From Thermoleophilaceae bacterium (GTDB taxonomy: Bacteria; Actinomycetota; Thermoleophilia; Solirubrobacterales; Thermoleophilaceae): a DNA stretch of 8,314 nucleotides. Under the pieces are notes generated by a model. The model searched no databases. It had not been told where the DNA came from and saw only the letters and a program-made list of their open reading frames with translations. Both the position numbers and the translations under genes were made by a program. Positions 1 to 5,746 of this stretch are shown here, in pieces. The stretch is taken from NCBI GenBank assembly GCA_013696905.1, contig JACCXP010000361.1, positions 1 to 8,314 of the forward strand, read 5' to 3'. Each line of letters starts with the position of its first letter. Within the stretch, counting starts at the first letter, position 1.

Positions 1-613
1 CGTCAAAGCAGGCCGGCCAGGCGCCGCGGTCGCGCTCCTGGGCAAGCGCCAGCGAGCGCGCAAGCCCGGCGGGCTTGCGCGCAAGCGGCTCGAGCTAGTG
101 ATCCAGCCGCGCGCTCGTGCCGAAGCGGCCGTGCAGCCGCTCATGGGACGCGACCTGCTCGCCGCCGTGGCTGATCGCGATTCCGCGCGCGCCGACCGCC
201 GCGGCGACGCGCAGACCGGCCAGCGCGACCGGGACGCTGTAGCGGTTCTGGCGGACCGTGACAAGCGCCTTTGAATCGACGCGGACCGTCGCGGTCTCGC
301 GCATCGAACGGCTCGCCGGGCAGCACGCGCAGCAGCGGGCGCTCGAGCGTCAGCTGCTCAGCGACCGTGCCCGGCCGGCCCGCGATCCGCCGCGAGAGAT
401 CACGCTCGCAGCCCTCGAGCAGCAGCGCGTTGAGCTGCGCGATCGAATCGAGGGCAGGTAGTGCGAGCGCAACGCGACGAACCGGTCAGACTCCACCCGC
501 CGACGGCCCTTGAGCACCCGCTTGACCGCCGAGCCCAGATTGTCATAGCGGACCTCGGCGAAGACACTGCCGAACCACTCGAACGCGTGCGCGTGGCCCT
601 CCAGGAACGCCCT
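1..613 (-). pseudogene. istA: IS21-family transposase IstA remnant, multiply disrupted, runs off left edge
   Basis: Read on the minus strand, three frames joined together give a continuous IstA-like protein. Piece one (613 to about 455) has the core-domain signature AFEWFG, EVRYDNL and GRRRVESDRFVALRSHYL. Piece two (about 455 to 303, shifted frame) reads SIAQLNALLLEGCERDLSRR up to GEPFDA. Piece three (about 303 to 1, shifted again) reads VDSKALVTVRQNRYSVPV, then LDH, a TAG stop at 97-95 and, in the same frame, LEPLARKPAGLARSLALAQE up to the window edge. IS21 transposases usually have a tyrosine where this TAG lies. The N-terminal helix-turn-helix part and the first catalytic aspartates are missing. 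The stretch normally holding EGAHEKGG, with the DDE glutamate, is deleted between SHYL and SIAQLN. The element cannot make active IstA. The partner istB, if present, would lie beyond base 1. Family assignment is secure from motifs; exact breakpoints are approximate. Confidence 0.85.
56..82. repeat. Perfect GC-rich inverted repeat, 12-bp arms, 3-nt loop
   Basis: The arms GCGCGCAAGCCC (56-67) and GGGCTTGCGCGC (71-82) are exact reverse complements around GGC. The hairpin falls inside the C-terminal part of the istA remnant (residues ARKPAGLAR). No T-run follows on either strand, so there is no sign of a classical intrinsic terminator. It may simply reflect codon choice. Confidence 0.6.
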
Positions 614-1179
614 TACTTCGGAGCGGCCGCCACCGGCGCCGCGCGAGCCTCGTCCATGCGACGGCGAAAGCCGAGGAAGTAGTCGAGGCCGGAGAGCACG
701 GTCAGCGCCACCGCCAGCCACACGAGCGCGAGCACCCACAGCGCGCTGGGATCCGGCGCCGCGATCAAGGCCAGCACGGCCGCCACTTGGGAGACCGTCT
801 TCGCCTTGCCGAACGGGCTCGCCGAGATCACGACCCCCTGCTGGCCCGCCACCGCGCGCAGTCCCGTGACCGCGACCTCGCGCGCGATGATCACCATCGC
901 GACCCACGCGGCCACGCGATCGAGGCTGACGAGCGATATCAGCGCCGCCGCGATCAGCAGCTTGTCGGCGATCGGGTCCATCACCTTGCCGAAGGTGGTC
1001 ACGATGTCTCGCGAGCGCGCGAGGTAGCCGTCGAGCGTGTCGGTCAAGGCGGCGGCGGCGAACACGACGGCGGCCACACTCGAGCCTTGGGGCGCCTTGA
1101 CGAGCAGTGCGGCGACCAGCACCGGCACGAGCAGGATGCGAACCACCGTTAGCACGTTCGGGGTGTTGAGCGGCAGCAC
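613..1179 (-). CDS. pgsA: CDP-diacylglycerol--glycerol-3-phosphate 3-phosphatidyltransferase
   Basis: This 188-residue integral membrane enzyme transfers a phosphatidyl group from CDP-diacylglycerol to glycerol-3-phosphate, giving phosphatidylglycerophosphate, the committed step to phosphatidylglycerol and cardiolipin. The complete CDP-alcohol phosphatidyltransferase signature D-x2-DG-x2-AR-x8-G-x3-D-x3-D is present at residues 47-72 (D47, D50, G51, A54-R55, G64, D68, D72). The N-terminus LNTPNVLTVVRILLVPV and the segment SPFGKAKTVSQ (121-131) are typical of PgsA rather than of other family members. Hydrophobic segments lie at about 8-26, 33-46, 74-100, 128-141 and 147-168. Length is normal. 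The start is GTG; an in-frame stop at 1192-1194 excludes a longer form, and no ribosome-binding site is visible. Insertion-sequence remnants touch both ends: istA at the stop codon, IS110 about 16 nt upstream of the start. The usual neighbours are therefore absent and the promoter may have been replaced. Confidence 0.93.
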   Translation of the reverse strand: MLPLNTPNVLTVVRILLVPVLVAALLVKAPQGSSVAAVVFAAAALTDTLDGYLARSRDIVTTFGKVMDPIADKLLIAAALISLVSLDRVAAWVAMVIIAREVAVTGLRAVAGQQGVVISASPFGKAKTVSQVAAVLALIAAPDPSALWVLALVWLAVALTVLSGLDYFLGFRRRMDEARAAPVAAAPK

Positions 1180-1278
1180 GGCGCGCGTAGGCTAGACGAG
1201 GCGGGGCCGACGGGGTTCGGCCTGGCCCGCTATCTGGCCGGCCGCGGGATCGCCTGCGAGGTCGTCGCGCCGGGGCTG

Positions 1279-2127
1279 GTGCCAGTGCGGGCGGGCGATC
1301 GGGTCAAGACCGACGTCCGGGATGCGCGCAAGCTCGCGCGCCTCCACGCCGGCGGGCTGCTCGAGGCGATCTGTGTGCCATCCGTCGAGCTCGAGGCAGT
1401 CCGTGACCTGGTGTGCGCGCGCGAGGCGGCGCGGATCGACCGGATGCGCGATCGCCATCGGCTGTCGAAGTTCCTGCTGCGCCACGGGCGCCGGATGCCG
1501 TTTAAGTCGTGGGGGGCGGGGCGCAGGAAGTGGCTCGGCGAGCAGAACTTCGACCAGCCTGCCCAGCAGCTTGCGTTCGCGACCTACCTGCAGGCGCTCG
1601 ACCTCGTCGACCGCCGCGCCGAGGCGCTCGACCGCCAGCTCGCCGAGATCTCCGATCGCGGCGAATGGGCGACTCTGGTCGCGCGGCTGCGCTGCGTGCG
1701 CGGGATCGACACGCTGACCGCCATCGGGCTCGCCGCCGAGATCGGGGACTTCGCCCGCTTCGAGTCGGCGGCGGCGTTCATGAGCTTCGTCGGGCTCGTG
1801 CCAAGCGAGGGCAGCTCCGGCGAGCAGCCTCGCCAGGGGTCGGTCACGAAGGCCGGCAACGCGCACGCCCGCAGGCTGCTCGTCGAGGCGGCCTGGCACG
1901 CCCGCCGCCGGCCGAAGGTCAGCTACGAGCTCGCACGCCGCCAACGCGGACAGGACCCCGCCGTGCTCGCACGCGCCTGGACCGTCCAGCAGCGCCTGCA
2001 CCGCCGCTTCCAGCGGATGAACGCGCGCGGCAAGCCGAGCCAGAAGATCGTCCTCGCCTGCGCCCGCGAGCTCGCCGGGTTCGTCTGGGCGATCGCCACC
2101 GACCAGCCGCTCAGGAGAGGAGGCTGA
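1279..2127 (+). CDS. IS110-family transposase (recombinase), N-terminally truncated
   Basis: IS110 transposases combine an N-terminal RuvC-like DEDD domain with a C-terminal Tnp domain carrying a catalytic serine, and are guided by a bridge RNA. From the GTG at 1279 the protein has 282 residues. In the same frame homology extends upstream to about 1198, where EAGPTGFGLARYL supplies the second acidic residue of the DEDD set. Within the ORF, GDRVKTDVRDARKLARL gives the final two aspartates. The C-terminal domain shows FMSFVGLVPSEGSSGE with the expected serine motif, then SVTKAGNAHARRLLVEAAWH. The first catalytic aspartate (usually in a GIDVHK-like motif) and the region around it are missing. 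No start codon exists between 1153 and 1278 in frame apart from GTG 1279. The family is normally about 340-400 residues, so this copy is probably inactive alone; it could still be mobilised if an intact copy exists elsewhere. Confidence 0.88.
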   Translation: MPVRAGDRVKTDVRDARKLARLHAGGLLEAICVPSVELEAVRDLVCAREAARIDRMRDRHRLSKFLLRHGRRMPFKSWGAGRRKWLGEQNFDQPAQQLAFATYLQALDLVDRRAEALDRQLAEISDRGEWATLVARLRCVRGIDTLTAIGLAAEIGDFARFESAAAFMSFVGLVPSEGSSGEQPRQGSVTKAGNAHARRLLVEAAWHARRRPKVSYELARRQRGQDPAVLARAWTVQQRLHRRFQRMNARGKPSQKIVLACARELAGFVWAIATDQPLRRGG

Positions 2128-2392
2128 GCGAGAGCAGAAGGCCCTCTCGGTCTCGAGCAGCGGATGCGCCCGACCACAAGGAGAACCCTCGAAACCACTA
2201 TGCGGCGCCGACCGTCCCCACGGCCGGCGACCCGCGACGCTAGAGGGAGGCAGCTCCCGACGGTTACCAGTCATGCGGTCCCGACCCGCGAATATCAGTC
2301 TGACCCACCGTCGCTGCCGAGGGCCGTCCGTTGCTCGAGGCCGAGAGGAGATCCCACCAACCGAACCGACCCCTTGACGTTTTGCTCCATAT
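2128..2392 (+). other. Non-coding right-hand part of the IS110 element, possible structured RNA
   Basis: No convincing gene lies here. Local folding potential is visible. GGGAG (2245-2249) pairs with CTCCC (2254-2258) over a 4-nt loop. CGACGGT (2258-2264) pairs with ACCGTCG (2307-2313), enclosing GCGG (2275-2278) with CCGC (2286-2289). GAGAG just after the stop can pair with CTCTC nearby. The first two stems share base 2258, so they are alternatives or adjacent. In the IS1111 branch of IS110 elements the guide (bridge/seek) RNA is encoded downstream of the transposase; in the IS110 branch it is upstream. The length here fits such an RNA, but short stems are common by chance in GC-rich DNA. 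Confidence 0.35.
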
Positions 2393-2421
2393 CAGATGGT
2401 TGATTCGGGATCAATCATCTG
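2393..2421. repeat. Imperfect palindrome, 12-bp arms with one mismatch, loop TCGGG
   Basis: CAGATGGTTGAT (2393-2404) and ATCAATCATCTG (2410-2421) are reverse complements except for one position, which would be a G-U pair in RNA. The region is less GC-rich than its surroundings. A TTGACG hexamer lies just upstream at 2374-2379, with 17 nt between it and the TGGTTG at 2397-2402, so a promoter with an overlapping operator is conceivable. An IS terminal structure or a target-site hairpin is equally possible. Confidence 0.5.
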
Positions 2422-2644
2422 GACGGCGATGTTCCTCACGCGAAGAGTCGGCGACGCCTGGCACCGAAGCCACCTCGAGCACCGCTTCGTCACCGGAGAC
2501 GACGGCAAGCGAGCTTGACAGTACCACCCCGCTCCGATCTCATTCGACGGCCTCCTCGAGCAAGCCCCGGCCGAGCCGATCGCGACGCTCGGCGGGCCCC
2601 CGGACTTCGTTGGAGGGGGCGGAAAACCGGGACAGCGCTCATGA
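2396..2644 (+). other. Open frame of 40 codons with in-frame stop and continuation; possible small gene or remnant
   Basis: From ATG 2396 a frame reads MVDSGSIIWTAMFLTRRVGD, then a His-rich stretch ending GDDGKRA at TGA 2516-2518. The same frame stays open from there to TGA 2642-2644. The composition (Trp, Phe, His, Met spread out and a preference for G/C at third positions) looks more protein-like than the other frames of this stretch. I recognise no family and see no ribosome-binding site. The 2519-2666 stretch holds nothing else I can support. Confidence 0.2.
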
Positions 2645-2666
2645 CGCCGAGATGATCCCGACGGCG

Positions 2667-3818
2667 TCACTCCCGCTTGTCGTCTCCACGAAGGGCGCCT
2701 CGAGGGCGCGGGTACACGTGATCGTGTTGGCCGGGTTCAGCAGCAGCGGCCCGGACCGCCATACCGGCCTGCTTCGGGATGCGCAGCCGCCGCGCGGTGC
2801 GCGGCTCGAAGCCGGTGAGAACGCGGGCGACGGCAAGAGCCGTCAGGCCGATGACCAGGCCGGCCAGGTCGTCGACCACGTAGTGCCAGCCCAGGTAGAT
2901 GGTGGCGATGGCGGTAAGCGCGAACATAACCCATAATCCGATCCGCAGGCGCCAGCCTTGCCCCAACATATGCGCCGCAACCGCGGCTGTGAAGATGATC
3001 GAGACGTGCAGGGAGCCAAAGGCCGCGATGCTCTGATGCGCGTCCGCAGCCGCCGGGTCGCGAAGGAACTCGAGCCGCTGGGCGAGCAGCAGGCCCTGTA
3101 GGTAAGAAACCTCCGAAGCGGGCAGGTCGGTGAAGCCGGCCGGCGCGGCGTAGACCGGTCCCAGGGCCGGAAGCAGGAGGTAGCTCGCGGCGCCCAGCGG
3201 CCAGTTGATCGACGCAGCCGTCACGTAGAAGAGCCCAGCTCGCAGGTCCGGGGAGAACACCAGGACGAGGCCAATCGAGAGCGGCACGAAGACGATGAAA
3301 AGGTGGTACACGACCGACAGGACCTGCGTCTGCACCCCGGTGCCCAGCAAAGAGTGCAGCAGCGCGGCCGGATCGTTGCCACCGAAGAGGCCGCGCTCGA
3401 AATCCGCCAACTGCCGGTCGAAAAGCTCACCCGGCCGGAGCAGAGGAACCACGCTCTTGAGGTTGCGATACGCCAGGTAGGTCGCGTAGAAACTGACCAG
3501 AGCGCTGCCCACCGCCACCCCCCGATGCCAGCTCCAACGCTCGCGCCGGACGCTTCGCATCGCCGCGCGCGACGGTGTGAGCTTCCGTGACCGCCTGCCG
3601 GCGCGGACCACGATGTCGAGCACCACCAGCAGCGCCACCAGACAGCCCACCCGGACCAAGCGCCGCCCGACCATGTCGTCCGGGTCCAGGAACGGCACTC
3701 CCGCCGCGTGCGTCGCCAGCAGCGCCGCGAGCACCGTGACGATGGCTACCACCGGTCCGGCCACCACGCTCCGCCGTGTGGGGAGCTCAGGGGCGCTTGG
3801 ATCCGCGGAGGAGGTCAC
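2667..3818 (-). CDS. PAP2-superfamily membrane protein, Aur1/inositol-phosphotransferase type
   Basis: This 383-residue integral membrane protein belongs to the PAP2 superfamily branch containing fungal Aur1 and bacterial inositol-phosphate or phospholipid headgroup transferases. Hydrophobic helices lie at about 18-40, 55-72, 101-117, 167-188, 194-219, 270-285 and 292-335. The catalytic signature is split as usual: GSLHVS (268-273, H271), then GWHYVVDD (310-317) with H312 and D316 in the H-x3-D spacing. NWPLGAASYLLLPALGPVY (205-223) is typical of the Aur1-like group. It probably hydrolyses or exchanges a phosphate-linked lipid headgroup on the outer face of the membrane; the substrate cannot be read from the sequence. 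I chose GTG 3818 because translation from the only longer start (TTG 3905) would add a non-hydrophobic, Arg-rich leader that runs through a 22-bp tandem repeat. The Ala/Gly/Arg-rich cytosolic tail after residue 340 is unremarkable. Confidence 0.85.
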   Translation of the reverse strand: MTSSADPSAPELPTRRSVVAGPVVAIVTVLAALLATHAAGVPFLDPDDMVGRRLVRVGCLVALLVVLDIVVRAGRRSRKLTPSRAAMRSVRRERWSWHRGVAVGSALVSFYATYLAYRNLKSVVPLLRPGELFDRQLADFERGLFGGNDPAALLHSLLGTGVQTQVLSVVYHLFIVFVPLSIGLVLVFSPDLRAGLFYVTAASINWPLGAASYLLLPALGPVYAAPAGFTDLPASEVSYLQGLLLAQRLEFLRDPAAADAHQSIAAFGSLHVSIIFTAAVAAHMLGQGWRLRIGLWVMFALTAIATIYLGWHYVVDDLAGLVIGLTALAVARVLTGFEPRTARRLRIPKQAGMAVRAAAAEPGQHDHVYPRPRGALRGDDKRE

Positions 3819-3830
3819 GCCGCGTTCGCG

Positions 3831-3874
3831 TTCACGGGATAGCCGCACGACGTTCACGGGATAGCCACACGACG
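3831..3874. repeat. Two tandem 22-bp repeats directly upstream of the PAP2 gene
   Basis: Units at 3831-3852 and 3853-3874 are identical except for one base (G or A at the 15th position). Each contains TTCACGGGATAGCC followed by a CACGACG end. The near copy ends 13 bases before the GTG start of the PAP2 gene. The unit length is not a multiple of three, which argues against a coding repeat. A binding-site duplication or a replication slip are both possible. Confidence 0.9.
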
Positions 3875-4144
3875 GGAATCTCGCGTGCGGGCGCAAAGAA
3901 AACAAGCCCCTCTGCTACTGCTGGTCGCCTGAGGGCTATCCGACGGGAGACCGGCGGAGCCCGGACAGACCGCGAACGACTCACCGTGCACCACGATGTT
4001 GCCGCCGCCACGAGACCTGCGCTCTCGATGGGATTCGGGTCGTCGAGGAAGAATCCCAACCGCACGACGAGCCACGAAGACCAGTCCGACGAGCAGCAGC
4101 CGATGCCGAGACACGGGCGGGGAGCGTAGAGACCAGGGCGGGAC

Positions 4145-4150
4145 TAGACT
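4145..4150 (+). promoter_or_regulatory. Putative leaderless -10 element (TAGACT) for the GT2 gene
   Basis: TAGACT fits the actinobacterial TANNNT -10 consensus and ends 7 nt before the GTG at 4158, the spacing expected if transcription begins at the start codon. No convincing -35 or ribosome-binding site is seen upstream, which agrees with a leaderless mRNA. This is an inference from spacing alone. Confidence 0.4.
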
Positions 4151-4157
4151 CGCCGCG

Positions 4158-4868
4158 GTGTCTGGAACCGAGCTGTCGGTGATCGTGCTCTGCTACCAGG
4201 CGGGAGAGGGCATCCATCACGTTATGGATCCCCTCTACGAGCAGCTGGAGGCCGCGGAGATCGCATACGAGCTGGTGCTCGTCGCCAATCAGTGGCCGGA
4301 CCGCCCAGACCCCACGGGCCAGGTCGTCGAGGAGTTCGCGATGCACCGCGACACGGTTCGCACCGTGATGGAGGAAAAGCAGGGGGCGATGGGGTGGGAT
4401 ATGCGCAGTGGCCTCGCGGCCGCCGGGGGTGACTTCATGGTCGTGATGGACGGCGATTCTCAGAACCCCGTCGATGACGTGCTGAGGACGTACCGGCGGA
4501 TGAAGGAGACGGGCGTCGACGTCATGAAGGGCCGGCGGATCGCCCGCTTCGACGGGCCGTACCGGCGCGCGCTCTCCATCGTCTACAACCTCGCCTTCAT
4601 CGTGCTCTTTCGCACGCGCGGCCTCTGGGACGTGAACGGCAAGCCGAAGGGGCTCACCCGAGCGGCGTACGAGGCACTGGAGCTGGAGAGCGACGACTGG
4701 TTCATCGACGCCGAGATAGTCCTCTTCGCGCGGCGTCGAGGCCTCGCGGTCGGGGAGCTCCCGGTCGTCTTTCACCGCAACGACGAGCGGGCCTCCTTCG
4801 TCCGCCCCGCGGCGATTCTCGAGTTCCTCAGGAACATGGCCCGGCAGCGGTTCCGCAGTCGGAGCTGA
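4158..4868 (+). CDS. GT2-family glycosyltransferase, DPM1-like, soluble
   Basis: This 236-residue GT-A fold enzyme resembles polyprenol-phosphate sugar synthases, which transfer a sugar from a nucleotide donor to a polyprenyl phosphate on the cytosolic membrane face. It opens with ELSVIVLCYQAGEG, the usual first beta strand. The metal-binding motif MDGDSQNP lies at 97-104 (DGD 98-100). DVNGKPKG (158-165) and DDWFIDAEIVL (179-189) are characteristic of this subgroup and shape the acceptor site. There is no C-terminal membrane segment, so it is a bare catalytic domain of normal length. GTG 4158 is chosen because homology starts there, it follows a TANNNT hexamer and the upstream codons are non-homologous. 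The next gene begins one base after its stop, so the two form an operon. The donor sugar is unknown. It may be the only intact enzyme of this type here, since a second copy downstream is decayed. Confidence 0.88.
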   Translation: MSGTELSVIVLCYQAGEGIHHVMDPLYEQLEAAEIAYELVLVANQWPDRPDPTGQVVEEFAMHRDTVRTVMEEKQGAMGWDMRSGLAAAGGDFMVVMDGDSQNPVDDVLRTYRRMKETGVDVMKGRRIARFDGPYRRALSIVYNLAFIVLFRTRGLWDVNGKPKGLTRAAYEALELESDDWFIDAEIVLFARRRGLAVGELPVVFHRNDERASFVRPAAILEFLRNMARQRFRSRS

Positions 4869-4869
4869 C

Positions 4870-5736
4870 GTGGCCGCCCCGATCCTCGTCACAGGCGCCT
4901 CGGGCGCCATCGGCTCGCGCGTCGTCGAGCAGCTCCGCGGCCGGGGCCGACCGGTGCGTTGCCTGGTTCGGCGCCGACCCGTGGCGAATGCCGACGAGCT
5001 CGTCCGGGGCGACCTCGGCGACGGCTCGACGCTCGACGCCGCCGTCCAGGGCGCCGAGGTCGTCCTCCATCTGGCGGCGGTCACGCACGCACGGCGCTCA
5101 CGCGATTACGTCGAGACGAACTTGATTGGCACAAACCGGCTACTCGAGGCCGCGGCGAGGCATGGCGTGCGCCGCTTCGTGCACGTGAGCACCCGCGCGG
5201 TCTCCGAGGCGGGCGGCGCTTACAGTTTGTCGAAGCACTTGGCCGAGCACGCGGTCAGAGAGTCACCGGTCGTGCACACCATCGTCCGCCTGCCGGAGGT
5301 GTATGGAGGCGCCGGCGCCGAAGGTATCGACCGGATCGTCTCCCGTGCGCGGCACGGCGCGGCGATTCCCGTCGTGGGCGACGGCGCGGACCGCCTCTGT
5401 CCCATGCACGTCGACGATGCGGTCGCGGCACTCGCCGGTGCGGTGGCCGCCCCGGTGGCGAGCGGACGGACCTACACGCTCGGCGGGGAGTGCCTGACGA
5501 CTCGCGAGTTCGCGGAAGCGTGTGCGCGGGCGTTCTCCTCCGAGAGCCGCGTGCGGCCCGTCCCGGTGACCGCAGTGGCAGCGCTCGGCCTGCTCGGCCG
5601 AGTGCTGCCGCTGCCAATCTACCCGGATCAGCTCGCGAGGCTCCGGGCCGAGAAGCCGCAGGTCTCGCCCGAGGCGGAGCGGGAGCTCGGCTTTCGCGCC
5701 CGTCCGCTCGCCGAGGGTTTGGCGAGCCTGTTCTGA
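4870..5736 (+). CDS. NAD-dependent epimerase/dehydratase (extended SDR family)
   Basis: This 288-residue Rossmann-fold protein acts on nucleotide-linked sugars or related substrates. The cofactor-binding motif TGASGAIG lies at residues 8-15, and the acidic D48 in GDLGDGS marks the adenine-ribose region. LHLAAVTHA (67-75) is the conserved NAG-type strand. The catalytic set is S107/T108 in HVSTRAV and Y118-x3-K122 in YSLSK. EVYGG (143-147) and PMHVDDAV (178-185) are standard in extended SDRs. Its GTG start is one base after the stop of the GT2 gene, so translation is probably coupled. Pairing with the glycosyltransferase suggests it supplies or modifies the sugar that enzyme uses. Length is slightly below the usual 300-330. 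The exact reaction (epimerisation, dehydration or reduction) cannot be decided from the sequence; a hydroxysteroid-dehydrogenase-like activity on lipid is another possibility. Confidence 0.87.
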   Translation: MAAPILVTGASGAIGSRVVEQLRGRGRPVRCLVRRRPVANADELVRGDLGDGSTLDAAVQGAEVVLHLAAVTHARRSRDYVETNLIGTNRLLEAAARHGVRRFVHVSTRAVSEAGGAYSLSKHLAEHAVRESPVVHTIVRLPEVYGGAGAEGIDRIVSRARHGAAIPVVGDGADRLCPMHVDDAVAALAGAVAAPVASGRTYTLGGECLTTREFAEACARAFSSESRVRPVPVTAVAALGLLGRVLPLPIYPDQLARLRAEKPQVSPEAERELGFRARPLAEGLASLF

Positions 5737-5746
5737 TGGACGAGCG

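Larger units (their letters stand above)
1195..2395 (+). mobile_element. IS110-family element, left end missing
   Basis: The extent runs from where transposase homology begins (about 1198) to a provisional right boundary just before a palindrome at 2393-2421. The right boundary is a guess: IS110 elements often lack clear terminal inverted repeats. The left end and roughly the first 50-60 transposase codons are gone, replaced by the pgsA 5' region. About 270 nt of non-coding sequence follows the transposase stop. Confidence 0.6.
3819..4157. other. Divergent intergenic region, no gene supported
   Basis: These 339 bases separate the starts of the PAP2 protein (minus) and the GT2 enzyme (plus), so promoters for both should lie here. 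Short frames exist on both strands but lack family motifs and ribosome-binding sites. The notable contents are the 22-bp tandem repeat near the PAP2 start, an inverted GGCTATCC at 3934-3941 that matches the repeat core, and the TAGACT hexamer at 4145-4150. Confidence 0.6.

Noticed and set aside
1192..2274. 360-codon minus-strand open frame opposite the IS110 transposase
   Set aside because: It is the complement of a well-recognised transposase in high-GC DNA; its composition is Arg/Ala/Leu-rich without any family motif.
2392..2670. 92-codon minus-strand frame with GTGA overlap to the PAP2 stop
   Set aside because: The overlap is suggestive, but the sequence is rich in Ser, Cys, Pro and Arg with poor third-position GC, and the plus-strand frame in the same place looks more protein-like. 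Neither is convincing.
3832..4114. Minus-strand frames in the divergent intergenic region that begin with hydrophobic-looking residues
   Set aside because: Two overlapping frames share the stretch, neither keeps a believable composition, and both end in the 22-bp repeat; no start signal.
3981..5084. 367-codon minus-strand open frame across the GT2 gene
   Set aside because: It lies opposite the GT2 and the start of the SDR gene, both with clear catalytic motifs; His/Glu/Arg-rich antisense composition.
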